This document shows, one piece after another, positions 1 through 5,794 of a stretch of 7,721 nucleotides of DNA; position 1 is the first letter of the stretch; every line of letters starts with the position of its first letter. Both the position numbers and the translations under genes were made by a program. This DNA comes from Actinomycetota bacterium (GTDB lineage Bacteria; Actinomycetota; Actinomycetes; Streptosporangiales; Streptosporangiaceae): assembly GCA_003541285.1 (NCBI GenBank), contig DPMS01000588.1, positions 1 to 7,721 on the forward strand, read 5' to 3'. The notes below the pieces were generated by a model. That model saw only the letters and a program-made list of their open reading frames with translations. It ran no database searches and had not been told where the DNA came from.

Positions 1-1
1 C

Positions 2-151
2 TTCGCCGTCGTCGGCGTCGCGGCCCCGAACGTCCTCCTCGCCGACAAGAACAGCCCCTACGCCTTCACCGCCAGGCAGATGGGTCCCTACAACACCGAG
101 ACACCACAAGTGGCGGACAAGACCACTGGTGAGCCGGCAGCAAACGGCTGA
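2..151 (+). CDS. C-terminal end of an unrecognised protein (5' truncated by window edge)
   Basis: An open frame enters from the left edge and ends at TGA 149-151, giving 49 residues. It opens with a hydrophobic stretch (FAVVGVAAPNVLLA), followed by a polar tail that contains DKNSPYAFTARQMGPYN and ends EPAANG. Almost every codon in the first half ends in G or C, the pattern expected of real coding DNA in a GC-rich genome, and this weakens in the last dozen codons, as is common in protein tails. I do not recognise the family. The hydrophobic stretch could be the end of a membrane segment or a buried strand. The gene is convergent with the molybdenum hydroxylase operon and is not part of it. A strong stem-loop begins 33 nt after the stop. 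Confidence 0.6.
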   Translation, partial: FAVVGVAAPNVLLADKNSPYAFTARQMGPYNTETPQVADKTTGEPAANG

Positions 152-184
152 AGCCCCGATCTGCAAGATCATCTGGACCCTTCG

Positions 185-244
185 AGCGCCGGGCCGCCCG
201 TATGCCCCCCGGCTCCCCTGCCCGATCGGCGGGCGGCCGGCGCT
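185..244. terminator. Strong GC-rich stem-loop after the left-edge gene, candidate factor-dependent or U-less terminator
   Basis: The left arm AGCGCCGGGCCGCCCG (185-200) pairs with the right arm CGGGCGGCCGGCGCT (230-244): 15 base pairs with a single bulged G, around a 29-nt loop. Such long pairing is hard to reach by chance even in GC-rich DNA. It begins 33 nt after the stop codon of the left-edge gene. No T-run follows on either strand, so it is not a classic intrinsic terminator. It could stop transcription by structure alone, protect the 3' end of the mRNA, or be a dispersed palindromic repeat. The structure is seen directly; the role is inferred. Confidence 0.45.
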
Positions 245-864
245 GCGACCCGGGCCTGGCCGTCGGCATCGTCCGCGTCCGCTTGGCATATGCGGAGCCG
301 TCAACCGGGAACTGACCTCGGCCCACCGAAGTCGAAAGCAGCCCGCCATTTCGCCGGCAACCCCTCACCGCTCATCCCAGCGATGCGGTCCGCGCCGACC
401 ACAAGCGTGGCGCGGTCTTCACCGGCACCACGGCCGGCGCAATCGCCACGCTGCCCGGCGCGGCCGACGACGGGCAGCTGCTGGACACGCTGCTCGATCC
501 CGACGACGTGCACTCCGCGCTCTGCTCGCTCCCCGGCCTTCCTAGGCACCCGGGCGGCACATAGCTACACAAGATCTCGGCGGCCCAGATCGCGCGCGGC
601 GCCACGACACCAGGCGCGCCCCTGCATCCCCCGGCTCTCACTCCCCTGCGCCGCCACAGCGCTGCTGACCATCCGCATCCAGAACGCCTGTTATGCGAGC
701 AGATTGTCCAGTTCTGCGCCGACCCGGCTAAGGAGCGCGACGGGAACCGGCCCGGTGCTGCAGGCGATGTGCTTGGCTCGGGCGTTCGGCGCGCCTGTCA
801 CGGGGCTGCCCCGGCGGCTGGGGAGCCTTCTGACCATGGAGTCTTTGCCTCAGTTCCCCGCAGC
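245..864. other. Stretch without a convincing gene between two convergent transcription units
   Basis: No open frame here has both a plausible start with ribosome binding site and a recognisable protein. One frame on the + strand (316-564, closed by TAG 562-564) has no ATG or GTG start of sensible length, but its middle part (about 382-530) has coding-like codon use and reads acidic, helix-like segments such as DDGQLLDTLLDPDDVHSALC. It may be a worn gene remnant. The same frame stays open after the TAG up to 1122, but there it runs into the antisense strand of the L-subunit gene. No terminator with a T-run was found just downstream of the L-subunit stop (865); the only small hairpin nearby (801-813, 5-bp stem) is weak. 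Confidence 0.5.
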
Positions 865-3213
865 TTATTTAGCCGAGTCCGCCGCGGCGATGAGTTCCAG
901 GATGCGAGCCGGAGGCAGGTGCTGCTCGTAGATCCGCACGCCGAAGGGCGAGAGCGCGTCTTCAATTGCGTTCACCACCGTGGGCGGCGCGACGATCATG
1001 CCCCCCTCGCCCACGCCGCGGAAGTTGACGTCGGTGTCGAGGGGCACGGTCTCGAGGTGCTCAATCTCGATGCGGGGGATATCACAGGTGGTCGGCACCA
1101 GGTAGTCCATGAACGTGGCTGACTGGCAGTTGCCGTCCTCGTCATACGCCGATCGTTCGAGCAGCACCGCGCCGATGCCCTGCGCGACACCGCCCCGGAT
1201 CTGGCCCTCGACGATGGCGGGATTGATGAGCGCGCCGCAATCCTCGGCGACGATGTACCGCTCTACCGTCACGATGCCTGTCTCGGCGTCGACTTCGACG
1301 ATGGCGCAGTGACTGCCGCCGGACCATCCTCCTTCGCCGCCGTCGAATGTGGCCTGGACCTCAAGGTCAGCGTCCACGTCGGCACCGAACTGGCCCGCTG
1401 CCGCCCGCCGTGCGATCTCGCCAACCGCGATGGCACTCGCTGGGTCTCCGCGCACCCAGACGTTGCCGTCGGTGATCTGGAGATCCTGGGCGCTGGCTTC
1501 CATGAGATGCGATGCGAAATCGAGCACCTTGGCCTTGAGCCGCCGGGCGCCGTGCAGGGCCACGCCTCCGGTCATGGTGGCCGACCGGCTGCCGCCGGTC
1601 AGCCCGAATGGGACGACGTCGGTGTCCCCGACGACGACCCGGACCTGCTCAAACGGCACCCCGAACTCGTCGGCGGCGATCTGGGCGAGGGTCGTCTGGT
1701 GGCTCTGGCCGTGCGGCATCTGGCCGGTGAACAGCACAACGATGCCGTCTTCCGCGAGCCGAAGGCGCATGGACTCCATGCCCATCGGGCCGCTAGGCCC
1801 CTCGGGCGAGCGCGGGCCGGGAGCGGCCTCGATGAACGTTGCCAGGCCGATGCCGAGGTAACGGCCGCGAGTGCGGGCCTCGTCCTGTCGGCGCCGGAAC
1901 GCCGGAAAGTCCACGAGCTCGGCGAGCCGCTCCAGTGACTCCCTCGTAGTGACTCCGGCCAGCGGGCGCCCGGTAATCATGGCGGTCGGCGGGTCGGTGC
2001 GCGGGGCGACGTTGCGCAGCCGGATCTCAAGCGGATCGAGGCCGAGGTCTTTCGCGATGAGGTCGAGGACGCGTTCCCGCACAAACGTCTCCGACGCCCA
2101 CGGGCCGCGATAGGCGACGTACGATGCCTTGTTCGTGGTGACCGCGGTCGACTCGAACCCAAGGGCCGTGAGCCGGTACGGGCCCGGCAGCATCGCCTCG
2201 ATGATGGCCGGAACCATCCCGCCCATACCTGGGTACGAGCCGGTGTCGATGACCATCTTCGCGTCTAGCCCGAGCAGGTCGCCGTCGTTGCTGACTGCAG
2301 CCCGGACGTCGAAGCTCTCCTCGCGTGCCTGTCCCGAGGCCGTGAGGTTTTCGCCGCGGTCCTCCACCCACTTGACCGGCTGGCCGACAGCGCGCGAGGC
2401 CGCCGCGACTGTGAGCTCTTCCCGTGATGCGCCTATCTTCAGCCCGAACGAGCCGCCGATATCACCGGCCAGGACGCGTACCTTGTCATGCTCCATACCG
2501 AGGCGCATGGCGACCGCGATCCTGCTGACGTGAACGCTTTGCGTTGCCGCGTAGACCGTCATGACAGCGAGGCCGGCGTCGTAGCTCGCGACGCAGCCCC
2601 GCCCCTCCATGGGCACGTTCTGGTGGCGATGCACATCGATGTGGAAGTCGAAAACACGGTCGGCGCCCGCGAATGTGGCCGGGACGTTGCCGAACTCATT
2701 GCGCGAGTGCGGGCGGGCGATGTTGTCACCCAGATTGGCGAACAGCGGCGGGCTGTCCGGATCGAGCGCGAAGGCGGCGTTCACGACCGGCGGCAGGTCG
2801 TCATATTCGACGTTCACTAGTTCGCAGCCGTCCTCGGCGAGGGCGCGGCTCTCGGCGAGGACGACCGCTACGGGATCGCCGGCGAAGCGCACCTTATCCG
2901 TCGCAAGCAGGGTGAACTCCGGGGTGGGGCCGCCGGCGCCCAGGAGAGCCGACAGCGCATCCGGCCCGGGGACAGTCATGGCTTCCAGGTCCGCTCCCGT
3001 GAACGCCGCGACGACCCCGGGCAGCGCCCGCGCGGCGGAGACATCCACCGAGAGCACCCGCGCGTGCGCCAGCGGGGAGCGCACGAACGCAGCGTGCAGC
3101 ATCCCCGGCAGCTTGATGTCGTCGACGTAGCGGCCCGAGCCGGTCAGGATGCGCGGGTCCTCCGAACGCTTGATGCTGGCGCCGGTGTAACGCTCGGCCG
3201 CAATTCCAGCCAT
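865..3213 (-). CDS. Molybdenum hydroxylase large subunit (Mo-pterin-binding, CoxL/xanthine dehydrogenase family)
   Basis: The product has 782 residues, the usual length for CoxL-type subunits. It would bind the molybdopterin cofactor and hydroxylate a substrate with water as oxygen donor, passing electrons to the 2Fe-2S subunit. The N-terminal a/b hammerhead domain covers roughly residues 20-150, and Mo-cofactor-binding domains fill the rest. Family motifs include GGSFGLK (253-259), AYRGPW (367-372), GQSHQTT (502-508), GGSRSATMTGG (540-550) and VGEGG (734-738), with Glu736 at the position of the family's catalytic glutamate. The active-site loop is not AYxCSFR (form I CO dehydrogenase) nor AYRGAGR (the usual form II sequence), so the substrate is unknown; an aldehyde, purine or N-heterocycle is possible. 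The ATG at 3213 was chosen because GAGGGA lies about 7 nt upstream and the sequence begins as in homologues. A longer frame to 3405 would overlap the S gene. It is the last gene of the operon, 14 nt after S. Confidence 0.93.
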   Translation of the reverse strand: MAGIAAERYTGASIKRSEDPRILTGSGRYVDDIKLPGMLHAAFVRSPLAHARVLSVDVSAARALPGVVAAFTGADLEAMTVPGPDALSALLGAGGPTPEFTLLATDKVRFAGDPVAVVLAESRALAEDGCELVNVEYDDLPPVVNAAFALDPDSPPLFANLGDNIARPHSRNEFGNVPATFAGADRVFDFHIDVHRHQNVPMEGRGCVASYDAGLAVMTVYAATQSVHVSRIAVAMRLGMEHDKVRVLAGDIGGSFGLKIGASREELTVAAASRAVGQPVKWVEDRGENLTASGQAREESFDVRAAVSNDGDLLGLDAKMVIDTGSYPGMGGMVPAIIEAMLPGPYRLTALGFESTAVTTNKASYVAYRGPWASETFVRERVLDLIAKDLGLDPLEIRLRNVAPRTDPPTAMITGRPLAGVTTRESLERLAELVDFPAFRRRQDEARTRGRYLGIGLATFIEAAPGPRSPEGPSGPMGMESMRLRLAEDGIVVLFTGQMPHGQSHQTTLAQIAADEFGVPFEQVRVVVGDTDVVPFGLTGGSRSATMTGGVALHGARRLKAKVLDFASHLMEASAQDLQITDGNVWVRGDPASAIAVGEIARRAAAGQFGADVDADLEVQATFDGGEGGWSGGSHCAIVEVDAETGIVTVERYIVAEDCGALINPAIVEGQIRGGVAQGIGAVLLERSAYDEDGNCQSATFMDYLVPTTCDIPRIEIEHLETVPLDTDVNFRGVGEGGMIVAPPTVVNAIEDALSPFGVRIYEQHLPPARILELIAAADSAK

Positions 3214-3227
3214 GATCGCTCCCTCGC

Positions 3228-3695
3228 TCAGCCCTGACGGGCCCGCTCGGCGGCCAGCAGGACGCCATCGATGATGCTCTGGTAGCCGGTGCACCGGCAG
3301 ATGTTGCCGGACAGCGCCTCGCGGATCTGCTGCTCGCCGGCGTCGGGATGGGCACGCAGGAATGCCGTTGCCTGCATGACGAACCCGGGCGTGCAGAACC
3401 CGCACTGGAAGCTATGCGAATCCCACATCGCCTGCTGCAGCGTGCCCAGCTCGCCGTCCGGCGCCAGCCCCTCGATCGTCGTCACCTCGCTGCCCGTGGC
3501 CTGGACCGCCAGCATCAGGCACGAGCGCACCGCCCGCCCGTCGACGATGACCGTGCACGCACCGCAGACCCCGTGCTCGCAGCCAACGTGGGTGCCGGTG
3601 AGATTGAGGTCATCCCGCAGGAAGTCCGCCAGCGTCTTGCGCGCCTCCGGCGAGCCCGTGCATGCCGCGCCATTGACCCGCAGGGTAATGTCCAC
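3228..3695 (-). CDS. Molybdenum hydroxylase small subunit (two 2Fe-2S clusters, CoxS family)
   Basis: The product has 155 residues, the normal length for the iron-sulfur subunit of this family. It relays electrons from the Mo site in L to FAD in M. The N-terminal plant-ferredoxin-like domain binds one 2Fe-2S cluster with Cys39, Cys44, Cys47 and Cys59 (GCEHGVCGAC, then C59). The C-terminal helical domain binds the second with Cys98, Cys101, Cys133 and Cys135 (CGFC and CRC). All eight ligands are present. The start is GTG at 3693-3695, giving M-D-I-T-L-R-V-N-G, which matches the family's first beta strand. A GAGAGG lies inside the end of the M gene, about 12 nt upstream. The 6-nt gap to the M gene suggests coupled translation. 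No sign of damage is seen. Confidence 0.95.
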   Translation of the reverse strand: MDITLRVNGAACTGSPEARKTLADFLRDDLNLTGTHVGCEHGVCGACTVIVDGRAVRSCLMLAVQATGSEVTTIEGLAPDGELGTLQQAMWDSHSFQCGFCTPGFVMQATAFLRAHPDAGEQQIREALSGNICRCTGYQSIIDGVLLAAERARQG

Positions 3696-3701
3696 CTTCA
3701 G

Positions 3702-4574
3702 TCACTGCCTCTCGCCTGCGTTGCCCGCGGCCGCTCGCAGGCCGCGCCGCACCAGGGCGGCCGCGACCTTCTTCCGGTAGTCCGACGACCCGTGCAGGTC
3801 GGCAGGCGGGTCGATATCCCCGGTCGCCCGGCGGGCCGCCTCATCGAAGAGCCTGTCCGACGGCCTCTCGCCGACCAGGAGATCCTCCGCGCCAGCCGCC
3901 CGGACCGGCACATCGGAGATGCCGGCAAACGCCAGCCGGGCATCGCTGATCGCGCCGCCGGAAAGCGTCAGTGATGCCGCCAGGCCAACAATGGCGAAGT
4001 CGCCATGGCGCCGGGCGACTTCCTGGAAGCTGATCCCCGTGCCCAGCCCTGCGGCCGGGAAGCGCACCTCCACGAGGAGCTCGCCGGGACGGCGCGATGT
4101 CGTGAGGTAACCCTCGAACCACTCCGCGGCCGGGATGACCCGCTCGCCCGACCGGCTGCGCACCACGAACTCGGCATCGAGCGCCCGGGCGACAGCCGGC
4201 AGCTCCGCTGCCGGGTCAGCATGCGCCAGGCTGCCTCCGATCGTGCCGCGGCTGCGGATTGCCTCATGGCCGATCATGGGCAGAGCAGCCGCCAGCAACG
4301 GCACGGCACCGGCCACGGTCCCGGATTCCTCGGCGGCGTACTCACGGGTCATGGCGCCGATCGCCACCCAGCCGCCGGCCGCCGACACCCCGGACAGACC
4401 AGCTATGCCGTTGATGTCGATGAGCACCGCCGGGCGGGCCAGCCGCAGTGCCAGCAGCGGGATCAGACTCTGCCCGCCGGCCAGCACGCTCGCCTGGTCC
4501 AGATGCTCAGCCAGCAATTCCACGGCCTCCGAAACGGTCTTAGGCGCCTCGTAGTCCACGGGAGGCAGTTTCAT
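3702..4574 (-). CDS. Molybdenum hydroxylase medium subunit (FAD-binding, CoxM family)
   Basis: The product has 290 residues, the usual length for the family. It binds FAD and passes electrons from the iron-sulfur subunit to an outside acceptor, which the sequence does not identify. The two FAD-binding motifs are AGGQS (32-36) and TIGGS (111-115), the latter continuing as LAHADPAAELP. The C-terminal domain ends with the usual YRKK (266-269) and a basic helix. The ATG at 4574 is well supported: GGAGAAGGA lies 8 nt upstream, and the protein begins KLPPVDYEAP, typical of the family. It is the first gene of the operon, and the order M-S-L equals that of the coxMSL genes of Oligotropha carboxidovorans. 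A dyad 61 bp upstream is the best candidate for a control site. Confidence 0.94.
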   Translation of the reverse strand: MKLPPVDYEAPKTVSEAVELLAEHLDQASVLAGGQSLIPLLALRLARPAVLIDINGIAGLSGVSAAGGWVAIGAMTREYAAEESGTVAGAVPLLAAALPMIGHEAIRSRGTIGGSLAHADPAAELPAVARALDAEFVVRSRSGERVIPAAEWFEGYLTTSRRPGELLVEVRFPAAGLGTGISFQEVARRHGDFAIVGLAASLTLSGGAISDARLAFAGISDVPVRAAGAEDLLVGERPSDRLFDEAARRATGDIDPPADLHGSSDYRKKVAAALVRRGLRAAAGNAGERQ

Positions 4575-4634
4575 CGGCGCGGTCCTTCTCCGGCAGGAGT
4601 ATTTCCACAGCGTTCCAGGCTCACCCAGACTGCC

Positions 4635-4650
4635 CCGTCACCCATGACGG
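4635..4650. promoter_or_regulatory. Perfect dyad CCGTCA-N4-TGACGG upstream of the operon, candidate operator
   Basis: Two perfect 6-bp arms, CCGTCA (4635-4640) and TGACGG (4645-4650), are separated by CCCA. The site ends 61 bp before the ATG of the M gene, in the region where a repressor or activator of the operon would bind. The spacing of half-site centres, 10 bp, is one helical turn, as for dimeric regulators of the GntR, TetR or MarR type. No regulator gene is in the window. It could instead form a small hairpin in the leader RNA. The symmetry is seen; the role is inferred. Confidence 0.4.
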
Positions 4651-4669
4651 CGGCAACCACAGTCACTGC

Positions 4670-4698
4670 AATCGACCGCTCACGTCTGCGTATGCCAA
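4670..4698 (-). promoter_or_regulatory. Weak candidate promoter for the molybdenum hydroxylase operon
   Basis: Read on the minus strand, TTGGCA (4698-4693) resembles a -35 box and is followed after 17 bp by TCGATT (4675-4670), a poor -10 box with only three consensus matches. If used, transcription would start near 4663 and the CCGTCA/TGACGG dyad would lie just downstream of the start, a position suited to repression. The weak -10 box makes this tentative. Confidence 0.2.
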
Positions 4699-4956
4699 GG
4701 TCGAGGCAGACAGCGCACTAACTTCGGCAGATTCGGGCGTGCCGACGCGGCCGTGCTCCGGCGACTGGGTCCCCTGACTATGTAGTACTGCCTGTTCCGT
4801 GGTGTCCTCCGGCTCGGCAGGACTCCGGGGCTGCCGCCGGTGACTTCCTGCGGGGCGCAGATAAGGGCACCGGTTCAAATTACTCCCTGGCGCTGGGGAA
4901 ATGCCCTGTTCAGCGTGGTCTTCGTGTCCGGGGCTGGCGTGTTGGGGAAAGATCGT

Positions 4957-4974
4957 CTGACCGTATCCTGACCG
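4957..4974 (+). repeat. Tandem CTGACCG half-sites spaced one helical turn
   Basis: CTGACCG occurs at 4957-4963 and again at 4968-4974, with starts 11 bp apart, so both face the same side of the helix. This is a typical geometry for a protein-binding site, but seven bases twice in GC-rich DNA may also be chance. Confidence 0.25.
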
Positions 4975-5030
4975 CCGGAGCGGACGTGGCTGGCCGACAT
5001 GCAGCCCTACGGGCCGGGCCTGAGCGGCAG

Positions 5031-5053
5031 GGCAGCTGCGGGCGGGAGCTGCC
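5031..5053. repeat. Small inverted repeat GGCAGCT / AGCTGCC
   Basis: Perfect 7-bp arms at 5031-5037 and 5047-5053 enclose a 9-nt loop. There is no T-run, so it is not an intrinsic terminator. It may be a protein-binding site or a chance hairpin in GC-rich DNA. Confidence 0.3.
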
Positions 5054-5206
5054 GTTGGCTGGGCGCGGACCCGCGTCGGCTGCTGCCCGGCCGTCGGCGC
5101 GGTGGCCGGAGCGGCCGCAGATGCCGCAGGCCGGGCCAGGTCCGGATCAGCGCTTGCCGGTGGCCTGCAGGAACCGCCCGCCGGTACTGAACCTGGGGGC
5201 TTTCAG

Positions 5207-5251
5207 ATGGTAAGGAGAAGGTCTACGGTTCGATTCCGTAAGGGGGCTCCA
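5207..5251 (+). other. Attachment-site scar: 3' half of tRNA-Thr(GGT)
   Basis: The segment reads, in order, a 7-nt anticodon loop ATGGTAA (5207-5213, anticodon GGT), the 3' anticodon stem GGAGA (5214-5218), a 5-nt variable region AGGTC (5219-5223), a perfect T-arm TACGG-TTCGATT-CCGTA (5224-5240), the 3' acceptor strand AGGGGGC (5241-5247), discriminator T (5248) and CCA (5249-5251). The matching 5' acceptor strand GCCCCCT, the D-arm and the 5' anticodon stem TCTCC are missing upstream, so this is not a working tRNA. Elements integrating through tyrosine recombinases at an anticodon loop leave exactly such a 3' half at the far end. By that geometry the element lies to the left (the molybdenum hydroxylase side) and the original chromosome to the right. 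A remnant left by deletion of the 5' half is the alternative. Confidence 0.75.
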
Positions 5252-5305
5252 GGAGGTATTCACACCTCACCAGCGTCCGTGTTCACATTTGGGACTGACA
5301 GTTGT

Positions 5306-5341
5306 GCCGCGCCGGCGTGAGCGGGCGCGGCCTTCGTTTTT
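5306..5341 (+). terminator. Rho-independent-type terminator downstream of the tRNA scar
   Basis: GCCGCGCC (5306-5313) pairs perfectly with GGCGCGGC (5324-5331) around a 10-nt loop, followed by CTTCG and a run of five T (5337-5341). It lies 55 bp after the tRNA 3' end on the same strand, as expected if it once ended the tRNA-Thr transcript. The minus-strand reading has no T-run, so it is one-directional. Confidence 0.55.
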
Positions 5342-5441
5342 CCGGGGCCGCTGACGGGCGTGTTTGCCGGCTTTGCGCGTGCTGGTGCTAACGGCGGCGT
5401 GCTTGGCTGCGGTGAGGTTCGGTGTGGGCGCTGCGGGCGGG

Positions 5442-5772
5442 TCAGGGTGGGCCGGCGGCGAGCCCGGCGAGAGTGGTGCGCTTGCGGCGGCGGGTTCGGG
5501 GCGGGAGCCCGGCGGCGGCGCGCCGGGCGCTGTCGTCTTGCCGGGCCTGGTGGGCGGCGAGGATGCGCTGGTTGCGGACAGCGAGCAGGCACGCGATCCA
5601 CAGCGTGAGCGGGGTGAGGCCCATGATGCGGCACCAGCCGCGGGCGATGGTGGCGGTGGCGGGGTCCTTGATGGTCGAGAACGTTCGTTCGGAGGCGGTG
5701 CGCCGGGTGTAGGAGCGCCGCCAGGCGGCCGGCGGGTAGTCATGCTTCTGGCGGGTTTTGGCCGCGATCTCG
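5442..5772 (-). pseudogene. 3' part of an older transposase gene, cut by the IS1182-type element
   Basis: The frame runs without a stop from the IS junction to a stop at 5442, giving the last 109 or so residues of a transposase. Key segments in order are AAKTRQKHDYP, RRSYTRRTASERTFS, TIKDPAT, RGWCRIMGL and VRNQRILAAHQARQ, then a basic tail. This pattern is familiar from actinobacterial DDE-type transposases, and the glutamate in TASERTFS is probably the last catalytic acid; I cannot name the IS family with certainty. It is not part of the IS1182 protein, whose own C-terminus is intact. The 5' part continues at 7677-7721, and joining the two across the IS restores one frame. The outer end of this older element is not identifiable because its other end is outside the window. 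Confidence 0.8.
5765..5772 (+). repeat. Left copy of 8-bp target-site duplication CGATCTCG
   Basis: CGATCTCG stands immediately outside the left inverted repeat and recurs immediately outside the right one at 7677-7684. With this choice the inverted repeats begin symmetrically (ATCCTGG and ATCTTGG). Because TCGA/GATC is self-complementary, a 6-bp duplication with 20-bp inverted repeats is also possible. Confidence 0.75.
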
Positions 5773-5791
5773 ATCCTGGTGGTTAATTCGC
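5773..5791 (+). repeat. Left terminal inverted repeat of the IS
   Basis: ATCCTGGTGGTTAATTCGC matches the reverse complement of 7658-7676 at 16 of 19 positions. The transposase stop codon TAA (5795-5797) lies 3 nt inside it. Confidence 0.8.
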
Positions 5792-5794
5792 CGG

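Larger units (their letters stand above)
4575..5206. other. Gene-free stretch between the operon and the tRNA scar
   Basis: No open frame here has credible coding features; the short ones (for example 4663-4878 on the minus strand, 4986-5213 on the plus strand) lack homology-like motifs and a convincing ribosome binding site. The part next to the operon holds its leader and probable control sites. The part nearer the tRNA fragment holds several short repeats (4889-4950, 4957-4974, 5031-5053), as might be expected of binding sites for an integrase or accessory protein next to an attachment site, but none is proven. No integrase or excisionase gene is seen. Confidence 0.5.

Noticed and set aside
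801..813. Hairpin CGGGG-CTG-CCCCG as terminator of the molybdenum hydroxylase operon
   Set aside because: Only a 5-bp stem with a 3-nt loop and no T-run on the minus strand; common by chance in such DNA.
290..931. 213-residue plus-strand open frame at the left
   Set aside because: Its composition is Arg/Pro/Ala/Ser-rich with no recognisable pattern, its codon use is not coding-like, and its end overlaps the L gene on the other strand.
1309..1938. Long plus-strand open frames inside the L gene (209 and 170 residues)
   Set aside because: They lie antisense to a well supported gene with all family motifs; GC-rich codons leave the antisense frames open.
3214..3405. N-terminal extension of the L subunit to 846 residues
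   Set aside because: The extra 64 residues overlap the S gene in another frame and are rich in Arg, as shadow frames are. The ATG at 3213 has a good ribosome binding site and the family-typical first residues.
865..4574. Annotation of the operon as a genuine CO dehydrogenase (coxMSL)
   Set aside because: The L subunit lacks the AYxCSFR loop, including the copper-binding cysteine, so only family membership can be claimed.
4663..4878. 71-residue minus-strand open frame upstream of the operon, considered as a small regulator
   Set aside because: No helix-turn-helix pattern, no credible ribosome binding site, and mixed codon use.
4868..4890. A second T-arm-like GGTTCAAAT, considered as another tRNA fragment
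   Set aside because: The bases around the loop do not pair into a T-stem and no other tRNA arm is present.
5165..5251. A complete, working tRNA-Thr
   Set aside because: The 5' acceptor strand, D-arm and 5' anticodon stem needed to pair with the 3' half are absent.
4986..5320. Short plus-strand open frames next to and across the tRNA fragment (for example 4986-5213, 5102-5320), considered as an integrase C-terminus
   Set aside because: None shows the Arg-His-Arg-Tyr motifs of tyrosine recombinases or serine recombinase motifs, and one reads through the tRNA half itself.
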